Part shown: positions 1-5,235 of the stretch, piece after piece | How the letters are laid out: every line of letters starts with the position of its first letter | Numbering within the stretch: the first letter of the stretch is position 1 | NCBI GenBank assembly: GCA_013813945.1 | Contig: JACCQV010000225.1 | Span: forward strand, 1 to 5,235 | Length of the DNA: 5,235 bases | Source: Deltaproteobacteria bacterium | Lineage (GTDB): Bacteria; Myxococcota_A; Polyangia; Haliangiales; Haliangiaceae | Direction: 5' to 3' | Translations under genes and position numbers: made by a program | The notes under the pieces: generated by a model | Databases searched by the model: none | Told to the model about the DNA's origin: nothing | What the model saw: only the letters and a program-made list of their open reading frames with translations

Positions 1-431
1 TGACGAACGAGGTCGTCGCGCCGAAGCACAACAAGTCTCGTACGGTGCCGATGTCAAGACGCCTCGCGGCGTCGCTGGCGTCGCTGCGGCGGCGTGGCTT
101 GTGGGTCGTCGCGGAGGCCGACGGGTCGCCGATCACGTACGACAGGATGATCGACGCCGTCCACGCGATCTACGATCGCGCCGAGGTCGTTCGCCCGCCG
201 AAGGCGCTGCATTGCCTCCGGCACACGTTCGGGACCGCAATGGCTCGCAAGGTGGCGCTGCCGGTGCTCCAGAAGCTGATGGGGCACTCCGATGTGCAGA
301 CGACGCTCCGCTACGTGGACGTGAACGAGGACGACAAGCGCGAGGCGATCGCGGTGGTGTTCGGGTCGCCGGCCACCGCCGCGCAAGCCACGCGCAAGCA
401 GGAAGTCGAACTCGATGGAGGAGGCGGATAA
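1..431 (+). CDS. Tyrosine recombinase/integrase, C-terminal catalytic part (5' truncated by window edge)
   Basis: Phage/island-type site-specific recombinase that cuts and rejoins DNA through a tyrosine-phosphate intermediate. The frame is open from base 3, so the gene starts outside the window; about 142 residues are visible. Numbering from the first visible codon, these include a beta-hairpin with the likely catalytic lysine (PKHNKSRTVP, K8), the HxxRH box (HCLRH, H70 and R73), the GH box (LMGHSD, H95) and the nucleophile in TTLRYVDV (Y104). These match the second half of the R-K-H-R-H-Y active site; the first arginine is off the edge. A 38-residue Ala/Glu/Gly-rich tail follows the tyrosine. 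The TAA stop lies 12 bp from the 3' end of tRNA-His, which suggests an island or prophage integrase sitting at its own attachment site. The visible part is intact, with no frameshift. A Xer-type recombinase is less likely given this position. Whether the N-terminal half is complete cannot be seen. Confidence 0.93.
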   Translation, partial: TNEVVAPKHNKSRTVPMSRRLAASLASLRRRGLWVVAEADGSPITYDRMIDAVHAIYDRAEVVRPPKALHCLRHTFGTAMARKVALPVLQKLMGHSDVQTTLRYVDVNEDDKREAIAVVFGSPATAAQATRKQEVELDGGGG

Positions 432-490
432 CTCCGCGAAACTTGGGGTGATCAACGGGGCTCGAACCCGCGACATCCAGGACCACAACC
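424..490. other. Candidate integration (att) junction at the tRNA-His 3' end
   Basis: The integrase stop codon (429-431) is 12 bp from the CCA end of tRNA-His (444), and the tRNA 3' end points towards the integrase. Elements of this type usually recombine within the 3' half or T-arm of the tRNA gene and restore it, so the crossover core would lie around 444-490. The partner att copy would be to the left, outside the window; no second copy of the tRNA 3' sequence was noticed within it. A small inverted repeat (424-428 with 433-437) surrounds the integrase stop. The exact limits are inferred, not seen. Confidence 0.35.
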
Positions 491-520
491 TGGCGCTCTA
501 CCAACTGAGCTATGACCACC
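444..520 (-). tRNA. tRNA-His (anticodon GTG)
   Basis: A complete cloverleaf reads on the minus strand. The 7-bp acceptor stem pairs GTGGTCA with TGATCAC, with one G-T wobble. The D arm is AGCTCAGTTGGTAGAGC. The anticodon arm is CCAGG-TTGTGGT-CCTGG, with GTG at the anticodon position. The T arm contains GGTTCGAGCC. The extra 5' G at base 520 (the G-1 position) opposite C73 is the hallmark of histidine tRNAs and supports the identity independently of the anticodon. The 3' CCA is encoded (444-446). The gene stands alone, divergent in position from the operon and facing the integrase gene tail to tail. It is intact, so any integration at its 3' end has restored it. Confidence 0.97.
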
Positions 521-536
521 GTCGGACGGTTTTTCT
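518..536 (+). terminator. Weak rho-independent terminator-like hairpin on the plus strand
   Basis: ACCGT (518-522) pairs with ACGGT (526-530) around a 3-nt loop and is followed at once by a T-rich run (TTTTTCT, 530-536). This is terminator-shaped for transcripts running rightwards from the integrase. The stem is only 5 bp, and the T run is also the complement of the candidate -10 region of the tRNA promoter, so the resemblance may be accidental. Confidence 0.28.
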
Positions 537-560
537 ACCTGAACCGACCGCGGACCGCAA
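532..560 (-). promoter_or_regulatory. Possible sigma70-type promoter of tRNA-His
   Basis: On the minus strand upstream of the tRNA, TTGCGG (555-560) and TAGAAA (532-537) are separated by 17 bp. The -10 element ends 11 bp before the G-1 base of the tRNA (520), so transcription would start a few bases upstream of the mature 5' end. Spacing is ideal, but both hexamers match consensus only partly. Confidence 0.4.
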
Positions 561-572
561 GGCTGGGAATGA

Positions 573-752
573 TCACCGCACATCAAGTGCTTGCAGGCCG
601 ATGACAGCCCTCCAGGCTGCTGCTTGTCGTGGGGGCTCGTCTTCGTCGGATCCCCCCGTCCCCGCCAGCCGCGACACGGGTCGTCCCGGCTGCGACGCGC
701 TGCGGACGACTTGCTCGTGCAGCAGATCACGCTGTCGAACCTGCTGGACTGA
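573..752 (+). other. Gap between tRNA-His and the operon: no clear gene, one coding-like remnant
   Basis: No recognisable gene lies between the tRNA promoter and the stop of the aldolase-like gene. One plus-strand frame is open from a stop at 570-572 to a TGA at 750-752, with no ATG. Its last 16 sense codons (702-749, reading ADDLLVQQITLSNLLD) all end in G or C and look like a normal amphipathic protein tail. The preceding codons, rich in Pro, Arg, Gly and Cys, do not look like protein. It could be the decayed 3' end of a lost gene convergent with the operon, or chance. I recognise no family. Confidence 0.25.
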
Positions 753-757
753 CCGCG

Positions 758-2104
758 CTAGGTCTTCGCGCGGCGCGACGCCATGATCTTGACGAACGAC
801 TTGCTGCGGATCTCTTCGAGCGAGAGGCCGGTCAACAGCGCCTCCTCTTCGGTGACCGCACCGCAGGCGATGCCGCGCAGGAAGTAGTTGAGCAGGCCCT
901 GGCCGGTCGCCGCGTCGTCGAACACGTCGCCGACGAGCGTCGCTTGCGCGGCCTTGTCGACGAAGTTCTTGAGGCGCTCGGATGCGGGTGCGAGCCCGTC
1001 GAGGAAGAACGAATAGACGGCGCCGTAGCGGGTAGGCAGCTGGCCTGGATGCAGATCCCAGCCCTGGTAGAAGCCATTGACGAGCGAGTGGCGAACGTCG
1101 TCGGCGTGCAGGCGCCACGCCGCGTGGACCGCGTTCCTGTTGTCGCGCTTCTGCAGGTCGGAGAGGTCGTTCCCCTTGTGCACGGCGATCGGCATGATGT
1201 TGGTGGCACCGTCGGAGAGCATCACGCCGGTACCGGCGAACGACACCTTCATGACGTGCTTCGCAAAGTCGCACGCCGGGTGGCGCATCTTCTGGTGCGC
1301 GGCGGTGATGTCGCAGTTCGCAGTGTAGTCGTAGGTTCCGAAGTGCGCCCCGGTCAGGCGGCCCTCGGCGGCGCGGTGCAGGCGCGGGAGGATCGAGCGG
1401 CCTTGCGGATCGAGGATGCTCTGCGTCGTCTCGACCATGAACTCGACCTTGAGCGCGCCGTGCTCGAGGCTGAGCCGGTCCTCGAGGACTTCGAACACAT
1501 CGACGAGCGTCTCGACGTCGACCTTGCTCATGATCTTCGGGAGCGTCACCACGAAGTTTCCGGGCAGGTGACCGTTCGTCTTGTCGAGGAGCTCGGTCAG
1601 GAACACGTCGAGCGTGCGCAGCGAGCGTGCCGCGAGCTCGCGCGTCAGTGGCTTGATCCGGATGCCCAGGAACGGGGGCAGCGTACCCGCGACGTAACCG
1701 GCGGCGACTTGCTGCGCGGCGGTCGTCGCGTGGCCGTCTTCCTCGTCATCCGGCCGGTTGCCGTAGCCGTCCTCGAAGTCGATGCGGAAGTCCTCGACGG
1801 CTTCTCGCGCCAGCTTCTCGCGAACACGCTCGTAGACCTTGGGCGCAAGGTCGCCCTTGATCCCGATGGCCTCGGCGAACGTCGCGGCGTCGGGTGCGTA
1901 GGCCTCGAGCGAACGGACGGCGAGCTCACCGAGCTTGCGGGCCGTGTCCGAGGTGAACAGGTGGGCTCCACCGTAGACGGTGTGCACGGGCTGTCGGGCA
2001 CCAGAGTCCCCTGGATAGCGAGCCAGGACGCGGCTCTGAGCGCGCTGGACGCGGTCGAGGGCCTTGGCGAGCTTCTTCTCGGACAGTGACGTTCGAACCG
2101 ACAT
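758..2104 (-). CDS. DUF6986 / HpcH-HpaI aldolase (citrate lyase beta-like) family protein
   Basis: Last gene of the ureide operon; about 448 residues, predicted cytosolic, with no signal peptide or membrane segment. It resembles the CitE/HpcH TIM-barrel superfamily of metal-dependent aldolases and lyases. Visible blocks, numbered from the chosen start, are RYPGDSGARQPVHTVY near the N-terminus, FRIDFEDGYG (D109, E111, D112), GIRIKP (R149), LPKIMSKVD (K190), EFMVET with the likely metal-ligand E225, and HFGTYDYTANCDI with the likely ligand D259. A conserved-looking C-terminal block, GWDLHPGQLPTRY, lies around 348-360. The substrate is unknown. Position in the operon suggests handling of glyoxylate or ureidoglycolate, which is inference. 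The start is uncertain: an in-frame ATG at 2146 adds 14 poorly protein-like residues and would leave 21 bp to the upstream stop. Neither start has a strong Shine-Dalgarno sequence. I chose 2104 because recognisable sequence (SLSEKKLAKALDRV) begins just after it. Confidence 0.88.
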   Translation of the reverse strand: MSVRTSLSEKKLAKALDRVQRAQSRVLARYPGDSGARQPVHTVYGGAHLFTSDTARKLGELAVRSLEAYAPDAATFAEAIGIKGDLAPKVYERVREKLAREAVEDFRIDFEDGYGNRPDDEEDGHATTAAQQVAAGYVAGTLPPFLGIRIKPLTRELAARSLRTLDVFLTELLDKTNGHLPGNFVVTLPKIMSKVDVETLVDVFEVLEDRLSLEHGALKVEFMVETTQSILDPQGRSILPRLHRAAEGRLTGAHFGTYDYTANCDITAAHQKMRHPACDFAKHVMKVSFAGTGVMLSDGATNIMPIAVHKGNDLSDLQKRDNRNAVHAAWRLHADDVRHSLVNGFYQGWDLHPGQLPTRYGAVYSFFLDGLAPASERLKNFVDKAAQATLVGDVFDDAATGQGLLNYFLRGIACGAVTEEEALLTGLSLEEIRSKSFVKIMASRRAKT

Positions 2105-2167
2105 GGCCGCGTTTGTATCCCACTCGCGAGGGCGTGTGGGGAACATGAGGCGTGCCCGACGCTGGCG

Positions 2168-2500
2168 TTAGCTGCCGCGATACGTCGAGTAGCCATAGGG
2201 CGAGAGCAGCAGCGGTACGTGGAAGTGCTGCGTGCCATCCGCCACCGTGAACTGGATCTCGACGACGGGGAAGAACGTCGCGAGGCCGAGCCCGTCGAAG
2301 TACAGCCCGGTCTGGAACCGGATGCGGTACCGCGCCGCGACCAGCGTTCCAGCAGGGGTCAGGGACTTGAGCCGGCCATCGTCATCGGTGATGCCTGCGC
2401 CGACGAGCTTCCACACGCCTTGATCGGCGCGCTCGAGCTCGATTGCGATGCCCTTGCCGGGACGGCCCTGCGCGGTGTCGAGAACATGCGTCGTGATCAT
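2168..2500 (-). CDS. hiuH: 5-hydroxyisourate hydrolase (transthyretin-like protein)
   Basis: Hydrolyses 5-hydroxyisourate, the uricase product, to OHCU (2-oxo-4-hydroxy-4-carboxy-5-ureidoimidazoline). It is a 110-residue transthyretin-fold enzyme, normally a homotetramer, of typical length. All family signatures are present: N-terminal THVLDTAQGRPG with catalytic H5, DDDGR with R43, HFHVPLLLSPYGYSTYRGS with H94, and the C-terminal YRGS tetrapeptide that separates true hydrolases from vertebrate transthyretins. No signal peptide precedes it, so it should be cytosolic. The frame runs open upstream to 2647, but that extension is Arg/His-rich noise lying over the preceding gene. The ATG at 2500 has a Shine-Dalgarno sequence at 2506-2511 and starts exactly at the family motif. 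It overlaps the preceding stop by ATGA, so translation is probably coupled to the fusion gene, whose UraD domain uses its product. Confidence 0.97.
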   Translation of the reverse strand: MITTHVLDTAQGRPGKGIAIELERADQGVWKLVGAGITDDDGRLKSLTPAGTLVAARYRIRFQTGLYFDGLGLATFFPVVEIQFTVADGTQHFHVPLLLSPYGYSTYRGS

Positions 2501-4023
2501 CCGAGCTCTCCGATCAGCTTGGCCAGGCGAAGGCGCGTGATCTTCATCTGTTCCTCGGCTGCCGTGCGCAGCTCGTCGGCGGCCGTGTTGCCGAGTCGCG
2601 CGCGGAGATCCGCGAGCATCGCGTCGGCGCTGCGCCCGGAGGCACACACGATGAACAGAAAGCCGTGCTTCGCGTCGTACTCGCGATTCGCGTCTGCGAG
2701 CTCCGCTAGCGTGGTCGCAGCTGCACTCGCTGCCTCCTTTTGTTCATCCGTCGACCACGCGGCGTCACCGTGCGCCGGGACCTTGGCCTCGCCGATCCTG
2801 GCGTGCGCACCGAACGCTTCGCGATGCTCTGCCTCGCCGAGTGACCACCAGACGCGCTCGGCGGTACGCAACACGGCGGTCATATCCTCGAACGGACGCG
2901 CTGCGGTCATCGCAGTGGCCCATGCAGTCGAGCCATTGGTCCGGCGCAGCGCCGCTCGCGCCTCGACGGAGGACAGCGCATTGAGCCTGCTGATGCCATC
3001 CGCGGCATCGCCCGCCAGGACGCCCCACGCACGGAGTCGAGCGACGCCACCGCATGGATAGACGGAGAGCCGGAGGTGGGTCACCGGCCCGATGCGCCGC
3101 AGCTCGTCGTCGAAGGTGTGGCGCGTGTGGGCCTGCATCGCGGTCGACAGCAACGTGCGCCAGCCCGTGAGCTTGTCCACCGCCACGCCAGGAGCGTGCA
3201 CACCTTCGATCGAGGCGCGTGCCGGCGCGTTGCCCTTGAAGTGCGATGTGTCGAGCAGCAAGCGTTCGATCGTTCCCGCGGCGGCGAGCCGGATGATCGC
3301 CCAGTCGTTACCAGGGCCGCGGCGTCGCCGGGTCTCCCAGCCGTCCGCCATCGAGAGCGACGGACCTGCCTTGATCAGGTTGTTGCGAGATCCGAAGAAC
3401 ATGTCACTGCAAGTCTCGACGACCGCGCCATTCTCGAGCGCGGCAAGATCGATCGCACCACCAAGCGCGCGCACCCTGGACCACTGGGGAACGGCATGCC
3501 CGTGAATGCGGAGGCGGGCGACGCCGCCATCGGGGAAGATCTCGAGCCGCAGGTGCGTGAACCGCGCACGACTGTCGATCTCGAACATGTTCTTGCTGTC
3601 GCCCTGCAGCGGCGAGCGCGGCAACAGCTCCGTCCACGTCGCGGTCTCGAGTGCGAGCAGGTCGAGCGGATCATCGATCTCGGTCGCGTGGATCGCACAC
3701 GACGCCGGGTAGTTGCCGCGAAACCACGCGGTGTCGACGACGATGCCGCGGATCACGCCCGGCAGCCCGAGACGGATCAGACACCAGTCGTGGATCGTGC
3801 TGTCGGGACCCGGGGCCACGCCATCGATGGGTCGGAACCGCCGGGTCTCCCAGCCGTCCATCCACTTGCCGCGATCGGTGTAGAGGTGGTCCTTCCACAC
3901 GGCCGCAGCCGGCTTGAGCAAGTTCTCCTTCTCGGCGAAGAACTCGTCGTTGCACGCGATCGCGGCACCGCCGACGGTTTCACTCGCGAGGTCGGGCAGG
4001 TCGAGAAATCCAGGCTCGCTCAT
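2497..4023 (-). CDS. Bifunctional allantoicase / OHCU decarboxylase fusion
   Basis: A 508-residue protein joining two ureide-pathway enzymes. Residues 1 to about 336 are allantoicase (allantoate to ureidoglycolate plus urea), with the family's two homologous repeats. Repeat 1 (about 27-175) has NDEFFAEKENLL, DGWETRR, VVDTAWFRGNYP and FTHLRLEIFPDGGVARLRIHG in two adjoining blocks. Repeat 2 (about 205-334) has SDMFFGSRNNL, DGWETRR, LLDTSHFKGNAP and VTHLRLSVYPCGGVARLRAWG. Residues about 343-508 are OHCU decarboxylase (UraD), which makes (S)-allantoin. This part shows ARPFEDMTAVLRTAERVWW, the catalytic-histidine motif AHARIGE (H407), HGFLFIVCASGRS and EEQMKITRLRL. The usual HPRIG proline is alanine here. 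The linker is only a few residues, so this is a true fusion with one continuous frame. The ATG overlaps the allantoinase stop (ATGA) and has GGGAG at 4031-4035. The fused steps are not consecutive: allantoinase, encoded just upstream, acts between them. Confidence 0.95.
   Translation of the reverse strand: MSEPGFLDLPDLASETVGGAAIACNDEFFAEKENLLKPAAAVWKDHLYTDRGKWMDGWETRRFRPIDGVAPGPDSTIHDWCLIRLGLPGVIRGIVVDTAWFRGNYPASCAIHATEIDDPLDLLALETATWTELLPRSPLQGDSKNMFEIDSRARFTHLRLEIFPDGGVARLRIHGHAVPQWSRVRALGGAIDLAALENGAVVETCSDMFFGSRNNLIKAGPSLSMADGWETRRRRGPGNDWAIIRLAAAGTIERLLLDTSHFKGNAPARASIEGVHAPGVAVDKLTGWRTLLSTAMQAHTRHTFDDELRRIGPVTHLRLSVYPCGGVARLRAWGVLAGDAADGISRLNALSSVEARAALRRTNGSTAWATAMTAARPFEDMTAVLRTAERVWWSLGEAEHREAFGAHARIGEAKVPAHGDAAWSTDEQKEAASAAATTLAELADANREYDAKHGFLFIVCASGRSADAMLADLRARLGNTAADELRTAAEEQMKITRLRLAKLIGELG
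2506..2511 (-). promoter_or_regulatory. Shine-Dalgarno of hiuH
   Basis: GGAGAG on the minus strand, 5 nt before the ATG at 2500. It lies inside the last codons of the fusion gene and fixes the hiuH start at 2500 rather than at the much longer upstream-open frame. Confidence 0.7.
3326..3859. repeat. Direct repeat pair (21 bp each) inside the allantoicase coding region
   Basis: Bases 3326-3346 and 3839-3859 are identical over 21 bp, 513 bp apart, and both encode DGWETRR on the minus strand. They mark the equivalent position in the two homologous halves of allantoicase and reflect its internal duplication, not a mobile element. Confidence 0.85.
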
Positions 4024-5235
4024 AGCAAAGCTCCCAGCTCGGTTGCGAGCGCTCGGCCCGCTTCAGCGACACGACGCCCGCGCAGATACGTCGCGTGGAC
4101 CGATCCACGCAACGTCTCGCCCGCATAGGGCGTCACCTTGTGACGATGATGGACCGATTCGGGCGTCACCGTCGTCGTCGCTGTGTCGTCGAACACGACG
4201 AGGTCGGCGTCCGCTCCGGCCGTGATCGATCCCTTGCGTCCGGTCAGTCCCGCGAGGCGTGCGGGTCCGGCGCACATCCAGCGCGCGATGTCCGACAGGG
4301 AGTGGCCACGTCGCGATGCCTCGGTCCACACGACCGGCAGTGCGAGCTGCAGTCCCGACACTCCGCCCCACGCGGCCACGAAGTCGCCGACCTCGAGCGC
4401 CTTGAGGCCGGGGCTGCACGGCGAGTGATCGGAGGCCACGAAGTCGAGCGTGCCATCGGCGAGTGCCTTCCACAGCAGCTCGCGATTCGCCTCGCTGCGA
4501 ATCGGGGGAGCACACTTGAACGGTGTTGCACCGTCGGGAATCGTCTCCGCCGTGAAGTGAAGGTAGTGCGGACAGGTCTCCGCCGTGAGCGGCAACCCGT
4601 TCTTCTTCGCCGCCGCGAGCAATGGCAGCGCCAGTGCTGCCGAGTGATGCACGATGTGTGTGCGCGCGCCGGTCGCGCGACACAGGCCGGTGATCATCGC
4701 GATCGCCTGCTCCTCGGAGGCCTCCGGTCGCGACGCGAGATACGTGGCGTACTTGCGCGGATCGGCATCCGCGAGCCGCCTCGTCGCGGCGTCGATCGGG
4801 CCCGCGACCTCGGCGTGCACCAGCAGCGGGACACCGAGCCCCGCGAGGATCTGCATCGCAGGCGTCAGCTCACGCTCGCCTACCCAGCCGAACTCCTCGA
4901 CACCGGAATCGACGAGGAAGCACTTGAACCCGCGCACACCGTCGGCGACCAGACCGGCGAGCTCTCCGGCGTTGCCCGGCACGACGCCACCCCAGAACCC
5001 GACATCGACGGCGCACTGCCCGCGGGCCGCCGCGCGCTTCGCAGCGAACGCCTCGCGTGTCGTGGTCGGCGGGATGGAGTTGAGCGGCATGTCGACCAGC
5101 GTCGTCACACCACCGATCGCCGCAGCGCGCGTCGCCGTCGCGAAGCCTTCCCACTCGGTACGGCCCGGCTCGTTGAGATGGACATGCGTGTCGACGATTC
5201 CAGGCAGGACCACGAGCTCGCCGAGATCCTCGAGG
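4020..5235 (-). CDS. allB: Allantoinase (5' end beyond window)
   Basis: Cyclic amidohydrolase that opens (S)-allantoin to allantoate. The frame is open to the right window edge. The GTG at 5213 is internal, since coding-like residues (LEDLGEL) precede the conserved VLPGIVDTHVH block; comparison with E. coli AllB suggests roughly 40 residues are missing. Numbered from 5213, the binuclear-metal set is visible: H10 and H12 in DTHVHLNEPGRTEWEGF (the allantoinase form of the HxH motif), the carboxylated-lysine candidate K97 in GFKCFL, H133 in LLVHAE, the histidines of THIVHHS (187-190), and D262 in VASDHSPC. The C-terminal KGSITAGADADLVVFD is the usual amidohydrolase beta-sandwich return. The NEPGRTEWEGF block favours allantoinase over hydantoinase or dihydroorotase. 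It is the most upstream visible gene of the operon, and its TGA overlaps the next ATG. The operon promoter is not in the window. Confidence 0.95.
   Translation of the reverse strand, partial: LEDLGELVVLPGIVDTHVHLNEPGRTEWEGFATATRAAAIGGVTTLVDMPLNSIPPTTTREAFAAKRAAARGQCAVDVGFWGGVVPGNAGELAGLVADGVRGFKCFLVDSGVEEFGWVGERELTPAMQILAGLGVPLLVHAEVAGPIDAATRRLADADPRKYATYLASRPEASEEQAIAMITGLCRATGARTHIVHHSAALALPLLAAAKKNGLPLTAETCPHYLHFTAETIPDGATPFKCAPPIRSEANRELLWKALADGTLDFVASDHSPCSPGLKALEVGDFVAAWGGVSGLQLALPVVWTEASRRGHSLSDIARWMCAGPARLAGLTGRKGSITAGADADLVVFDDTATTTVTPESVHHRHKVTPYAGETLRGSVHATYLRGRRVAEAGRALATELGALL
4031..4035 (-). promoter_or_regulatory. Shine-Dalgarno of the allantoicase-UraD fusion gene
   Basis: GGGAG on the minus strand, 7 nt before the ATG at 4023, within the end of the allantoinase gene. 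It supports this start and independent re-initiation despite the 4-bp overlap. Confidence 0.65.

Noticed and set aside
424..437. Small hairpin (5-bp stem, TAAC loop) around the integrase stop codon as a terminator
   Set aside because: Short stem and no T run on either strand; at most a minor part of the attachment region.
415..786. A 123-codon plus-strand open frame across the tRNA
   Set aside because: It runs antisense through the tRNA-His gene and shows no protein-like pattern; artefact of few stops in GC-rich DNA.
629..2089. A 486-codon plus-strand open frame
   Set aside because: It lies antisense to the aldolase-like gene, has low-complexity Arg/Val/Glu/Ala-rich composition and no recognisable motif; long antisense frames are common in high-GC DNA.
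2123..2130. Palindrome CTCGCGAG between hiuH and the aldolase-like gene as an operator
   Set aside because: An 8-bp palindrome of C/G-rich sequence is expected by chance, and it lies inside a co-directional operon gap.
2501..2647. N-terminal extension of hiuH starting at 2647
   Set aside because: It would overlap the UraD coding region, is Arg/His-rich noise, and the ATG at 2500 has a good Shine-Dalgarno and begins at the family motif.
3076..4128. A 350-codon plus-strand open frame opposite the allantoicase
   Set aside because: Arg-rich, motif-free shadow of a gene with clear family signatures on the other strand.
5211..5213. GTG at 5213 as the true start of allantoinase
   Set aside because: It falls just before the HxH metal motif; the N-terminal part of the amidohydrolase would be missing and the frame continues, protein-like, to the window edge.

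Overview
The window is about 5.2 kb of uniformly GC-rich bacterial DNA. It holds the end of a tyrosine-recombinase gene, a tRNA-His gene, and a minus-strand operon for urate/ureide (purine ring) breakdown. GC-ending codons and very long antisense open frames point to a high-GC genome. A myxobacterium or similar soil bacterium is a reasonable guess, but nothing here fixes the taxon.

Left end (1-520): the catalytic C-terminal part of a phage/island-type integrase runs rightwards off the left edge and stops 12 bp short of the 3' end of a complete tRNA-His(GTG) gene on the minus strand. The 3' end of the tRNA faces the integrase. This is the usual geometry of an integrative element inserted at a tRNA 3' end, so any element would lie to the left, outside the window. 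The operon lies on the other side, in what is probably host backbone.

Middle (521-757): a short gap with a plausible tRNA promoter, a weak plus-strand terminator-like hairpin overlapping it, and a coding-like scrap of unknown origin ending at 752.

Right (758-5235), all on the minus strand and transcribed right to left: allantoinase (5' end off the window), an allantoicase-OHCU decarboxylase fusion, 5-hydroxyisourate hydrolase, and a DUF6986/HpcH-HpaI aldolase-like protein. The first two junctions are 4-bp ATGA overlaps; the last gap is short. In pathway order, HiuH converts 5-hydroxyisourate to OHCU, the UraD domain makes (S)-allantoin, AllB makes allantoate, and the Alc domain makes ureidoglycolate plus urea. 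A urate-oxidising enzyme and a known ureidoglycolate-processing enzyme are not in the window. The aldolase-like protein is a candidate for handling the two-carbon end product, which is inference. The most notable points are the fusion of two non-consecutive pathway enzymes, the aldolase-like gene at the operon's end, and the possible island boundary at tRNA-His. I see no wholly unknown system.
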